Below, piece after piece: positions 41,195 through 49,118 of a DNA stretch of 64,000 nucleotides. Positions within the stretch are counted from its first letter, which is position 1, and each line of letters begins with the position of its first letter. The stretch comes from Ferrimonas marina. GTDB lineage: Bacteria > Pseudomonadota > Gammaproteobacteria > Enterobacterales > Shewanellaceae. The DNA is taken from the NCBI RefSeq assembly GCF_900129905.1, contig NZ_FQXG01000003.1, positions 425,771 to 489,770 of the forward strand, given 5' to 3'. A program made the translations under genes and the position numbers. The notes under the pieces are model-generated. The model searched no databases. It worked only from the letters and a program-made list of their open reading frames with translations, and was not told the origin of the DNA.

Positions 41195-41872
41195 ACGGGG
41201 CAATTGTTCGGGGGCGGCAATGAGGCATGCGCCTAGCCCGAGTTTCGCATTGGTCCTTAGGAACTGGTGCCAGTTTTCCTTCGAGCTGAGTCCCCCACTG
41301 ATCTGGAGGTCCGCCAGCGCCTCTTTCACTGTAGCGGTGGTGTCTGGCCCGTACCGGCCATCGATATCGATCTGGTAGCCATGCAAGTGGAGTAAGCAGG
41401 CCTGCACGTATTCCGTTCGTGACTTGGAGTACCGGTTAAAGCCAACGGCTGTGCCTAGGTCAATGTGGAAGTGATCTTCATGCCGCCGGTCGTAGTTGAA
41501 TCCCAGAACCGTGCCGAAATGTTGGCGCAAGACCGACTCGATCCCCAGGTAAAACGACGGCGATTGCGGGTAGGAAGTGGCGATCCATTGATTACCTTCC
41601 CAGTGCAGCCCATCGAGGTCGAAGCCAATACCCTTCCCGTGCGACCCGCCTTTGCTAACCCAGGCACCCGCGGTGGTGATGACCTGGGGCCTGCCCATGG
41701 GACACTCGCTGCTTAGCTGTTCGAAGCAGGCTTCCAGTGCCCCTAGCATTCTCGGAGCGGCTTTGAAGAACAGTTGTTTGCCTCGTGTGCCGTAGACATG
41801 GGGTGATGGGGGTAGATAGCGGTCGTAATGGAGGGGAATGCCGGCGAGGGCATTGAATCGTACCAGGGACAT
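41186..41872 (-). CDS. M15/extensin-type peptidoglycan peptidase with binding domain
   Basis: 228-aa protein. GSHGKGIGFDLDG (H78, D85) and HEDHFHID (H134, H136) are the Zn-binding motifs of LAS-type peptidases (M15/extensin-like family), which cut peptidoglycan stem peptides. A C-terminal module (about 158-190, LHLHGYQIDIDGRYGPDT) resembles the peptidoglycan-binding domain 1. No signal peptide is visible, as in phage endolysins. The ATG at 41872 (GGAG eight bases upstream) is preferred to 42004. It converges with the zincin gene, overlapping by nine bases. It could aid entry, lysis or wall turnover. Confidence 0.78.
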   Translation of the reverse strand: MSLVRFNALAGIPLHYDRYLPPSPHVYGTRGKQLFFKAAPRMLGALEACFEQLSSECPMGRPQVITTAGAWVSKGGSHGKGIGFDLDGLHWEGNQWIATSYPQSPSFYLGIESVLRQHFGTVLGFNYDRRHEDHFHIDLGTAVGFNRYSKSRTEYVQACLLHLHGYQIDIDGRYGPDTTATVKEALADLQISGGLSSKENWHQFLRTNAKLGLGACLIAAPEQLPRSA

Positions 41873-41955
41873 GGGATGGCTCCGTAGCGTGGGCGGCATA
41901 CGGAGCCTTGCACGCCAGCGGCGCTGGCGAGGGTTATCTGAGTGGGATGGTGCCT

Positions 41956-42288
41956 TTACGCAGCCATTCGGGTAAACAGGCGGCACTCGTAGTCGGCTTT
42001 GCACAGCGGCTTGAGCCGCGGCCCCTGAGTGGCGGGATCCCAGGTAGCTTCGAAATAGCCAGATCGTAGGGCCTGGCCGTGCCAGAAGGTGGCCTGGCCG
42101 TTCCAGTGAGACAGGTAGGCCTGGCCTGTTGCCTCAATGTGGATCAGCGCAGATTGGCGCGTCTGCTGTGTCACCATCAGGGCGGCGTTTGCCTCCGACA
42201 GATCCGGCAGCATGGTGTCTTTGATCATGGCCAGCAATTTGGAACCTTCCTGGTTCAGCTTACTGATTTTTGGGGCGCAAACATCCAT
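41956..42288 (-). CDS. Unrecognised protein
   Basis: 110-aa soluble protein. GGAG lies eight bases ahead of the ATG at 42288; an ATG two codons earlier is possible. No motif recognised. It lies upstream of the M15 peptidase gene on the same strand with an 83-base gap, so the two may be co-transcribed. Confidence 0.7.
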   Translation of the reverse strand: MDVCAPKISKLNQEGSKLLAMIKDTMLPDLSEANAALMVTQQTRQSALIHIEATGQAYLSHWNGQATFWHGQALRSGYFEATWDPATQGPRLKPLCKADYECRLFTRMAA

Positions 42289-42492
42289 TGTCACAACTCC
42301 AACATCTTTAATCTTTGGTGATTACTACACCGCAACAAGGCCACTTTAGCCCAGAAAAAGACCAAAGGAAACAGAAAGATCCGAAAGGCCGGTCATCACC
42401 ACTCGCTAGCGTATATAGCGTGTAGGCCAGACTCTTCCAGCGGGGTCACTTGGGGTTTGGTAGGATGGCTTAACAAATCAAAATATCGCGCT

Positions 42493-43317
42493 ATGCAAAA
42501 CAACAATAATAAAGCACAGGCGACTGCAGCTGCCGTCATGGTGGCCCTGGTTGGGTTCCCTGCGGTAGCTGAGCCTTCGGCCGTTCGAGCTGCAGAAGCT
42601 GCGTACATCATGCCCTACTCACAGATGAGTAAGCCGCGGCAGATGCCCTACTTCTCCGATGGTAAGGCGGAGCCGCGCATTGATGATGTGGAGGTGGAGT
42701 TTCAGGTTGGTCTGCTGATCCCAGTCGCAGAGCCTGGCTGGCTGAGTGATGATCAGTGGGAGGTGGGTTACACCTTCCGGGCCTATTGGCAGTGGTACAA
42801 CAAGCCGGAGTCGCGGCCCATGCGTGAACAACTGCATGCCGCCGACCTCCGGTATCGTTGGAGCCTTGCGTTAACAGATGATCTCCACCTTGAGCCCTAC
42901 GTCGCCGTTGAGCACGTCTCAAATGGGCGAGCAAAGCTGCTGTCACATTCGTGGGACAGGGCGGCGCTTGGGGCGGCTGTGCGGTGGGAGCGGTTAAGGG
43001 CGTCGGCAAAGATCTGGCAAACCCTGAACCAGAGCAATGCCGGTCGGGGTAAGGCCTTCGAGCTGGAGGATTACTATGGACCGGGTGAGCTGGAGCTTGG
43101 CTACCGAGGAACCGGTTACGATCTGCGGAGCCTGTTCCGGTTGGCGCCCGGGCAGGGGACCGGTCGGGGGTATGCTGAGGTGGGTGCGGTGGTTCCGGTG
43201 ACCGGCAGCGTCAGCATATACGCTAAATACTCCCGGGGGTATGGCGAAAGCCTGGTGGATGCAAATCGCGATATGGAGCGTTTGGGAGTCGGTTTGATGC
43301 TTGGGCGATGGTACTGA
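42493..43317 (+). CDS. pldA: Outer-membrane phospholipase A-like protein
   Basis: 274-aa protein with a signal peptide (KAQATAAAVMVALVGFPAVA) and a PldA barrel. The catalytic region EHVSNGR (H141, S143) and SHSWDR match E. coli NHQSNGR and SRSWNR, with the triad Asn replaced by Asp (D155). GYGESLVDANRDMERLGVGL near the C-terminus is the other conserved block. PldA is a calcium-dependent dimeric phospholipase A1/A2, normally silent until the outer membrane is perturbed. No clear ribosome site was seen. Finding it on an accessory element is unusual. Confidence 0.85.
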   Translation: MQNNNNKAQATAAAVMVALVGFPAVAEPSAVRAAEAAYIMPYSQMSKPRQMPYFSDGKAEPRIDDVEVEFQVGLLIPVAEPGWLSDDQWEVGYTFRAYWQWYNKPESRPMREQLHAADLRYRWSLALTDDLHLEPYVAVEHVSNGRAKLLSHSWDRAALGAAVRWERLRASAKIWQTLNQSNAGRGKAFELEDYYGPGELELGYRGTGYDLRSLFRLAPGQGTGRGYAEVGAVVPVTGSVSIYAKYSRGYGESLVDANRDMERLGVGLMLGRWY

Positions 43318-43335
43318 AAGGCAGGAGAGAACAGA

Positions 43336-43566
43336 ATGAGCGTGATTAGGACTTTGGGTGTTGCGGCAGCGGTACTGGCTTCGTTACCGGCGGTAGCCGG
43401 CGAGGCAGACCTAGTTTGGCCGGCAAAGGCCCAGGTTGAAGTAAAAGGAGAGTTCGTACGTCCTGCGCATCGTCAGGGTGATCTCCAATGGCCAAAGCGA
43501 GCATTGGCAGACAAGGCGCAAAATCTGGCGCTGAGCAAGCAGCAGGGCCCGAAGGTCAAACCCTGA
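43336..43566 (+). CDS. Small periplasmic protein downstream of pldA
   Basis: 76-aa protein with a signal peptide (MSVIRTLGVAAAVLASLPAVAG) and a short mature part with two LxWP motifs (DLVWPAKAQV and DLQWPKRAL). GGAG lies nine bases ahead of the ATG, 19 bases after pldA, so it is probably co-transcribed. Function unknown. Confidence 0.72.
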   Translation: MSVIRTLGVAAAVLASLPAVAGEADLVWPAKAQVEVKGEFVRPAHRQGDLQWPKRALADKAQNLALSKQQGPKVKP

Positions 43567-43577
43567 GCGGGCTGAAG

Positions 43578-43910
43578 TTAAGGCCTGGGGCCGCAGTTAT
43601 GCTGGTACCAGGCCTCGACGTTGGCTTTGATGGTGCGCTGCTGCAAGCGGCGGTCGAGATCGTGGTATTCGGTTCTGTAGGCTGCTGCGGCAGTGTAGAT
43701 GTCGCCTTTGATCTCGATGCATTGTTCGGCAGTCGTGGGGGTTGTTGCGATGTGGCCGGCGTGCCAAAGGGCGTCGTCCTGCAGGCTGATTTCACGCTTT
43801 GCCACCACAAGTACCGTTACAGCCGTGATGATCGACATCACCACCAACCAGCTTGGCCTTGCCGTCTGGTTGGTGGGGCGGTAAAGCCGTCGGTCCGCCT
43901 TGTCGATCAC
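43578..43910 (-). CDS. Single-pass membrane protein
   Basis: 110-aa protein with one transmembrane helix (about 20-40, WLVVMSIITAVTVLVVA) and a polar domain with two cysteines. Its GTG start overlaps the TGA of the upstream gene by four bases (GTGA), so the two are coupled. No family recognised. A plus-strand frame over this region is considered a shadow. Confidence 0.7.
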   Translation of the reverse strand: MIDKADRRLYRPTNQTARPSWLVVMSIITAVTVLVVAKREISLQDDALWHAGHIATTPTTAEQCIEIKGDIYTAAAAYRTEYHDLDRRLQQRTIKANVEAWYQHNCGPRP

Positions 43911-44317
43911 GGCGCTGGGTAAGCGGGGTCCAGATGGCCCAGCAGTGGCTCTATGCCAATGTTTTGCAGGTAGCTAGGGGCAGCCAGGGACAGCTTGGCC
44001 AGCAGCTCTCGTTTGACGGTCTGGTTAGACTTGAGCTTTTCACCCTCAAGGTAGTCCTGGGGGTGGTCCAGACAATACGCATCCCGGATCTGATCCGAGT
44101 CGAACAGGGCGACGCTCAGCCCAACTTCACCTTCGAACCAGAAGTGCGAGCCATGGAATGTGGCGTATGCCAGGGCCTCGGGGGAGAAGTGCTTCGTGGC
44201 AGTTCCTTTGCCAATCATCAAGCCTTTAACATCGCCGGTGGAGAATGAGTTGACGCCACGGAAGTGGCGCTGAGTAGACCGTACGGTCCCCCAGGGGGAT
44301 GAGCGTCGAGTAGCCAT
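43907..44317 (-). CDS. Unrecognised protein coupled to a membrane gene
   Basis: 136-aa soluble protein. AAAGGA precedes the ATG at 44317. No motif recognised; the sequence has histidine and aromatic residues in HGSHFWFEGE. It is the first gene of a two-gene operon with the membrane protein at 43910. The next 130 bases upstream (44318-44449) hold no recognised feature. Confidence 0.7.
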   Translation of the reverse strand: MATRRSSPWGTVRSTQRHFRGVNSFSTGDVKGLMIGKGTATKHFSPEALAYATFHGSHFWFEGEVGLSVALFDSDQIRDAYCLDHPQDYLEGEKLKSNQTVKRELLAKLSLAAPSYLQNIGIEPLLGHLDPAYPAP

Positions 44318-44449
44318 TCAAAAAATCCTTTTCTGCACAACACGGGCACAAGTGCCTCAACTCAGTCGATATTATCCGTATGTTTCATATAGGTCAATAT
44401 AGTATTTCGGCACCTTTGCGTGGTGTCGAACCGCTCCGAACTTATTGCT

Positions 44450-45010
44450 TTAATTATGCAAGCTAGGAAGCACGTCGCCATCCCACAACCCGATGCTGCC
44501 CTCCTTGGTGGTAAGGCGAGAAGTATCCGTATTGCCCCAAAGCTCTTCGAGTAGCGCGTCGAGGGTGTCAGCTGCCCGTTCGGGGCTGATGTCTGCCAGA
44601 TCGGCCTTTGGCAGTGACACTCGGCAGGGGCGCTTCAAGCAGTCCACGATGAACCCTGAGCTATAGAGTGTCCCTTGTTCCAGATACGCACAGGATTTAT
44701 CGCCAATCTCGCCATCCAGGCACCAGCGAACGTAGTGACCGCGTTCGGTGAATGCAGACTGGTATTGGTCGAAGATGCCTCGTCTTGAGTTAAGGGGTGG
44801 GGCGTGGCGTAGGTAAGCGTTTTCGGCAACATCAGAAAGGGAGCGGGAGACCACGTTAGGGTCCGCTAATTTGTCAGCGCGTTCAAAAAGGCAGATTGGC
44901 CAAACAGCGAAAGCAGCGAGTAAGGACATTATGCCGCAAAGCATGAGCTTCAAATGCAGAGGCAGTTTGGCACTGTTCATGAACTGTCGGTCTGTATGAT
45001 GGCTTTGCAT
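44450..45010 (-). CDS. Tandem single-pass protein D (four-gene family)
   Basis: 186-aa protein: one transmembrane helix (about 20-40), then a periplasmic-type domain with the family pattern RWCLDGEIGDKSC...IVDCLKRPCRVSLP (four cysteines), a helix LDALLEELW and a WDGD tail. It is a paralogue of the genes at 45111, 45677 and 46153. The start at 45010 is preferred: upstream, the frame to 45127 carries IAQEWAEDLT, a remnant of the C-terminus of a 45677-type gene (see repeat). Function unknown. Confidence 0.72.
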   Translation of the reverse strand: MQSHHTDRQFMNSAKLPLHLKLMLCGIMSLLAAFAVWPICLFERADKLADPNVVSRSLSDVAENAYLRHAPPLNSRRGIFDQYQSAFTERGHYVRWCLDGEIGDKSCAYLEQGTLYSSGFIVDCLKRPCRVSLPKADLADISPERAADTLDALLEELWGNTDTSRLTTKEGSIGLWDGDVLPSLHN

Positions 45011-45026
45011 AGGCTCCCTAATAAAA

Positions 45027-45066
45027 TCAGTTAGATCTTCTGCCCACTCCTGGGCAATGCGGTTGG
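45027..45066. repeat. Remnant direct repeat, copy 1
   Basis: Nearly identical to 45687-45726, exactly 660 bases away. In copy 2 it encodes the C-terminal IAQEWAEDLTE of a gene; here it lies outside a sensible gene, marking an old tandem duplication with loss of most of one copy. Confidence 0.75.
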
Positions 45067-45110
45067 TTGGATTGGCATTGTGGTGCTCTGACCCCCTTGC
45101 GTAATTTGCC

Positions 45111-45668
45111 CTACCTTGGCGTGACATCGCCCTCCCACAACAGGGTGTTACCCTCGGTCGATGTCACGTCAGGGACATCATCATTGAGCCACATATCCGT
45201 GAGAAGAGCGTTGAGGATGGTAGTGGCGTCCTCGGGAGTGATGTGGGCAAGATCGTCGTTGGGTAGAGAGACTTGGCAGGCCCCGTTCATGCATTCCACT
45301 GAAATCACTGAAATGGTTGGTTGGGCTTGTATTAAGTGGGTGCAGGAGTTTTCGCCGGATTCGAGCTTCGTGCACCAGGTGGCAGTGAATCGCTCGACTC
45401 CATACCCAAATTTTGGTGCTGTGAAGGCGCTTGTGGTTGTGTGTTCTGATGTGGCGTAGCGTTCATATGCCTTATCAGCAACATCAGAAAGTCGGCCTGA
45501 AACCATCATTTCGGACTGAGTGGGATTTCTTAAGCTATCTGTATTCGCGCCGTGGTAAAGGACCAACACGAGTGCAATAAGCATTAGTACGATCACTTGT
45601 ATCTGAAAACTTTTGTAGACCCTGTCGGACTCGCTGGTTCGTGTTTGCTCTTCAGTCATAGTTGTCAT
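45111..45668 (-). CDS. Tandem single-pass protein C (four-gene family)
   Basis: 185-aa paralogue: N-terminal transmembrane helix (about 25-43, IQVIVLMLIALVLVLYH), LSDVADKAYERYA, then TWCTKLESGENSC and VECMNGACQVSLPNDDLAHI, ending ILNALLTDMW and LWEGD. The four-cysteine layout equals that of protein D. TAGGTG lies six bases before the ATG at 45668. The product is likely inner-membrane anchored with a disulfide-bonded periplasmic domain. Confidence 0.78.
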   Translation of the reverse strand: MTTMTEEQTRTSESDRVYKSFQIQVIVLMLIALVLVLYHGANTDSLRNPTQSEMMVSGRLSDVADKAYERYATSEHTTTSAFTAPKFGYGVERFTATWCTKLESGENSCTHLIQAQPTISVISVECMNGACQVSLPNDDLAHITPEDATTILNALLTDMWLNDDVPDVTSTEGNTLLWEGDVTPR

Positions 45669-45676
45669 AAGCACAC

Positions 45677-46156
45677 CTATTTAATTTCAGTTAGGTCTTC
45701 TGCCCACTCCTGGGCAATGAGGCTGGCACGGTTTAAAGACCCGCTGCCTTTGCCGGTCCACAACTGGGTTAGGAGATGGCTCAGCTCTTTCTTGCGGCCG
45801 GCGAGGGTCCCTGCATGTGGGTCGTCGTCGCGGATAGCGACGACACAAGAGGGCCCCAGGCAATCAACCTTGTAGGGGGACCAACCCCCAAACATTGCAC
45901 TTAAGCCAATGCAGTTGCTACGGTCGGTTTCTCCTGGGAGACACCAATACGGGAATCCCTTAATGGTTCGTATCTCGCCGTGGAGCAAGTCTGGGTCTGG
46001 CTGGTGGAGGCCGAGAAGTTCAGTCGCCGTTTCCGAGAGCCCTTTTGACAGGGCCCAGGATGGACGTGGTTTTGATTGGTTCGCGCCGTACAACAAGATT
46101 GAGACAATCGCGGTCACAAAGCAGAGCGAGACGATAGAATCGAACAGTTTGGTCAT
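45677..46156 (-). CDS. Tandem single-pass protein B (four-gene family)
   Basis: 159-aa paralogue: N-terminal transmembrane helix (about 5-24), LSETATELLGLH, then YWCLPGETDRSNC and VDCLGPSCVVAI, and LLTQLW. The C-terminus IAQEWAEDLTEIK is the segment duplicated upstream of protein D. The ATG overlaps the TGA of protein A by four bases (ATGA); GGAG is nearby. Translationally coupled. Confidence 0.78.
   Translation of the reverse strand: MTKLFDSIVSLCFVTAIVSILLYGANQSKPRPSWALSKGLSETATELLGLHQPDPDLLHGEIRTIKGFPYWCLPGETDRSNCIGLSAMFGGWSPYKVDCLGPSCVVAIRDDDPHAGTLAGRKKELSHLLTQLWTGKGSGSLNRASLIAQEWAEDLTEIK
45687..45726. repeat. Direct repeat, copy 2
   Basis: Partner of 45027-45066; here it encodes the C-terminus of protein B. 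Confidence 0.75.
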
Positions 46157-46659
46157 CTGGCCCTCTCCGCCCCTGTTTGCCTGAGGACGTCAATCCGCTC
46201 AGCAACGATGTTTGACTCGGTCCGCAGTGATGTGGATGAAGCATTGCTCCACGCGTCGGTTAGATCTGACAGGAAGGATGCTTTGACCTCTTTCAGGCGA
46301 ATGACATCGGTACTGGTCATGAGGATGGATGCTCGGCACTTGGGCTCAGTACAGTCAATCCGGTACACATGCGGGTTGTGGTTGTTCAGTGGGCTAAAGG
46401 GCTGGCAAGCGTTAGGGTCCCGTACGCCCCGGATGCACCAGAGTGAGGTGGCCTCGGTTTTGACGATATCGCCGCTCAGTAGCGACTGATCGGGTTGCAT
46501 CTTGTCCCTAAGGCGCGTGGCAACGTCAGAAAGGACCGAGGATTGAATAAACTCGCTCTTCGGTGGTGGGGTTGATGTTAGGTGCTGAATGATCGTGGTG
46601 AGTAGGGCATAGCCCAGCATCGCCAGGATGGCGGCCAGTAAGTATGAGCGACCGGACAT
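46153..46659 (-). CDS. Tandem single-pass protein A (four-gene family)
   Basis: 168-aa paralogue: transmembrane helix at the N-terminus (about 6-25, YLLAAILAMLGYALLTTII), LSDVATRLRDKM, then LWCIRGVRDPNAC and IDCTEPKCRASIL, and a helical C-terminus. First gene of the four. The start at 46659 is preferred (AGAGGGA upstream) over 46779. The family pattern is transmembrane helix, LSDVA helix, W-C-x(8-11)-C, [VI][DE]C-x(4-5)-C, terminal helix. Confidence 0.75.
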   Translation of the reverse strand: MSGRSYLLAAILAMLGYALLTTIIQHLTSTPPPKSEFIQSSVLSDVATRLRDKMQPDQSLLSGDIVKTEATSLWCIRGVRDPNACQPFSPLNNHNPHVYRIDCTEPKCRASILMTSTDVIRLKEVKASFLSDLTDAWSNASSTSLRTESNIVAERIDVLRQTGAERAR

Positions 46660-47045
46660 GGTGGCAGTATCCCTCTGTCTTTGTTTTAAAAAAGGGTACC
46701 AAGCAATTCTGAAAACCCCAATGGTTGATGTGGGCCGCGAGGTGCCGGGATTTCGGGGGTTTAGCAGGAGGTTGGTCATTTAGCCAGCGTTTCGTAATGG
46801 ACCCGTACTGAACAAGGTATGCTGGAGCTAACTGCAATAAATAATGCGGAGTGGCATGCCAGGGTTCTTGGTTCAGTTCAGTTTCCACAGTCATGGCATT
46901 GAGTCATGTGGCGTATCGGTAATGGCGTCTGCATGCTCGGCTAGCCTTAGTCCCTTGGATGTGTCCGCCAGCATCGGGGCCCGCAGCGATGCCCTGCATA
47001 TCCCCGAATTCCTCGATTCCCTCACCGATAAAGGTCTCCTTCTGT

Positions 47046-48413
47046 ATGGATAAACCGACAGCCCCTCGTGTGCTGGATACCTCGGCACTGGTTCACGATC
47101 CTGGTTCCCTCGTTGCTTACCAGGGTGACGTTTATGTCTGCTTGACGGTACTGGAAGAGCTGGACAACCTCAAAGAGCGACGTGACCGCAGTGTTAGCGC
47201 CGACGCCCGGGCAGTGATTAGGCTTCTCGATCAGATCATCAACGGCCACAGTGCCGAAGAGATTGAGGCGGGTTTGCCGCTACCGACATCGGCCGACGGG
47301 GAGGGTGGCCGCCTCTTCGTCGGGGTGGATACAGAGCTCGCAATTGATGACCGGCTAGCCTGCGGCATTGGCAGTGAGGCCGACAATCGGATCATCAATT
47401 ACGCCCTGCACCTGAAGCGTAAGCTGAAGGAGGATGTGGTCATCGTTAGCCGGGATATCAACATGCGGCTGAAGGCCAAGACCATTGGTGTCGGGGCTGA
47501 GGACGTTGCGTTAGAGACCCATGTCTCTGATCTGGACCTTCTCTACAGTGGTGTTCAACGGTTCAAAGGTGATCTGTTTGATGAGTTAAGCACCGATCAG
47601 GAATACAGCCTTTCCGGTAAAACGTATCGCCTGCCCAGGAGGCTGTTTAATGACGAAGCTCAGCCGCGTATGTACTGGTACGACGAGGCGGGTCATATAG
47701 GTCGGATCCTTCATGTCGATGATCGCCACGTCGAGACAGAGTTGTTGCCGGAGCGCCCGAGCAGGGTGTGGGGGATCGCACCAAAGAACCCGCGCCAGGC
47801 TATTGCCCTGCACCAGCTGACCTGCCCTGACTTTGATCTGAACGTGATGCTTGGGCCGGCAGGTTCCGGTAAGACCTTCTTGGCCATGGCGGCGGCTGTG
47901 CACATGGTGGTTGAGGAAAAGCAGTACCGGCGCATTGTTGTCGTGCGTTCCAGGGATTTCATGGACGACGACCCTGGCTTCCTCCCCGGTGATTTGAAGG
48001 AAAAAAGCTTACCGCTGATGGCCGGTGTGACAGATGCCTTGCAATCTATGCATGACGATGACCATGACTCGGCGTCCTCGATGGAGATGATCATTGAGAA
48101 GGCCAACATCGAATTCACTTCGATGGCCTATTTCCGCGGACGGTCGATCGATCACGGAGTGATTGTCATAGACGAAAGCCAGAACATGACGCATGCGCAG
48201 ATGAAGGGGATGCTGAGCCGTGCTGGAAAGAACTGCCGCATTATGCTGCTGGGGAACCTCTCACAGATTGATCAGCGGTTCGTGAGTGCACAAAGCTCAG
48301 GCCTCACGGCGGCGGTCGGCGTCTACCGCCATTACCAAAACGGGTCGGTGATGATCTTCGATGAAGTGGAGCGTGGCCCCCTGGCTGAGTTCACCGAGAA
48401 GCACTTCGTCTAG
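47046..48413 (+). CDS. phoH: PIN-PhoH (PhoH2-type) RNase/NTPase
   Basis: 455-aa fusion. Residues 1-145 are a PIN domain: VLDTSAL (D11), EELDNLKERRD (E37, E38), ADNRIINYAL (D113) and VIVSRDINM (D137) supply acidic residues for RNA cleavage. Residues ~240-455 are a PhoH NTPase: Walker A GPAGSGKT (270-277), GFLPGDLKEKSLPLM, Walker B VIVIDESQN and LLGNLSQID. PhoH2 proteins couple ATP-driven RNA unwinding with cleavage. The ATG at 47046 is chosen at the start of the PIN fold (AAAGG upstream). In some bacteria it pairs with a small antitoxin; a doubtful 69-aa frame overlaps its start. Confidence 0.92.
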   Translation: MDKPTAPRVLDTSALVHDPGSLVAYQGDVYVCLTVLEELDNLKERRDRSVSADARAVIRLLDQIINGHSAEEIEAGLPLPTSADGEGGRLFVGVDTELAIDDRLACGIGSEADNRIINYALHLKRKLKEDVVIVSRDINMRLKAKTIGVGAEDVALETHVSDLDLLYSGVQRFKGDLFDELSTDQEYSLSGKTYRLPRRLFNDEAQPRMYWYDEAGHIGRILHVDDRHVETELLPERPSRVWGIAPKNPRQAIALHQLTCPDFDLNVMLGPAGSGKTFLAMAAAVHMVVEEKQYRRIVVVRSRDFMDDDPGFLPGDLKEKSLPLMAGVTDALQSMHDDDHDSASSMEMIIEKANIEFTSMAYFRGRSIDHGVIVIDESQNMTHAQMKGMLSRAGKNCRIMLLGNLSQIDQRFVSAQSSGLTAAVGVYRHYQNGSVMIFDEVERGPLAEFTEKHFV

Positions 48414-48431
48414 TCACTGTGTGTTTGATTG

Positions 48432-48457
48432 AGGCGGCTTAGGCCGCCTTTGCTTTC
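48432..48457 (+). terminator. Rho-independent terminator
   Basis: AGGCGGC-TTAG-GCCGCCT hairpin followed by TTGCTTTC after the phoH gene. Confidence 0.75.
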
Positions 48458-48513
48458 TCTGCTGCAGGATGTAAGGTTTATCCAGTTGTTGGGATAGGGA
48501 ATGGGGAGCGGTG

Positions 48514-49005
48514 ATGGATTTTTATGAGGCTTGGCACTTTCTGGTCGAGCACCGAATTTTTAACGTGAACAACCGCCATATTTTGAGTGGCGAGGGTGCG
48601 GTCGCCGAACTGGGCGCTATGGCCGGCTTAGAGCCCGGTGATGAGTTGGAGTCGCGCAGATCCTGGTTTGATTATTCGTTGCAGATCGAAGTCGTCCGGG
48701 TAGATCCTGCGACAGGGGGGGTCTCCGAGAACCCCGAGATAAACACTGCTACCCGGGTTTCGCTGGAGTGTGGTCAGCCCGTCATTCAGCGCGGCCATGA
48801 AGTAAGGGAAGAGCACGATTTCCCGGGTGGGTATTACCTGCGACTGGGGGACGAAGAGACCACTGGCCATGACATTGAATTGGATGTCAGCGGGGAGACC
48901 TTTGAGCAGGCGATCATTGCTCTGGCTGGTAAGGTCCGCGCGCTCTATGGTGAGGACGTAGAGGGCGCGCTATTCACACTGGATTACAGCCGGTTTAACG
49001 ACTAG
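48514..49005 (+). CDS. Unrecognised acidic protein
   Basis: 163-aa acidic soluble protein. GGGGAG lies six bases ahead of the ATG at 48514 (GTG 48511 directly precedes it). Beta-rich middle, helical C-terminus (FEQAIIALAGKVRALYG). No recognised family. It stands alone between two terminators. Confidence 0.75.
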   Translation: MDFYEAWHFLVEHRIFNVNNRHILSGEGAVAELGAMAGLEPGDELESRRSWFDYSLQIEVVRVDPATGGVSENPEINTATRVSLECGQPVIQRGHEVREEHDFPGGYYLRLGDEETTGHDIELDVSGETFEQAIIALAGKVRALYGEDVEGALFTLDYSRFND

Positions 49006-49086
49006 GGATGCGCTTCGTTGCAGGGCGAGACTAGCGGGGGCGTCGTGGTATGGCCACGGCCTAAACCTCACGGATTGCAGAGAAAA

Positions 49087-49115
49087 AAAGCGGTGGCCAC
49101 GAAGGCCACCGCTTT
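49087..49115. terminator. Bidirectional terminator
   Basis: AAAGCGGTGGCC/GGCCACCGCTTT stem with an ACGAA loop. T/A runs on both sides serve the gene ending at 49005 and the minus-strand gene ending at 49119. Confidence 0.85.
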
Positions 49116-49118
49116 GGT

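Noticed and set aside
46844-47053. 69-aa plus-strand frame overlapping the phoH start
   Set aside because: Possible PhoH antitoxin by position, but no ribosome site and unconvincing composition; left out as unproven.
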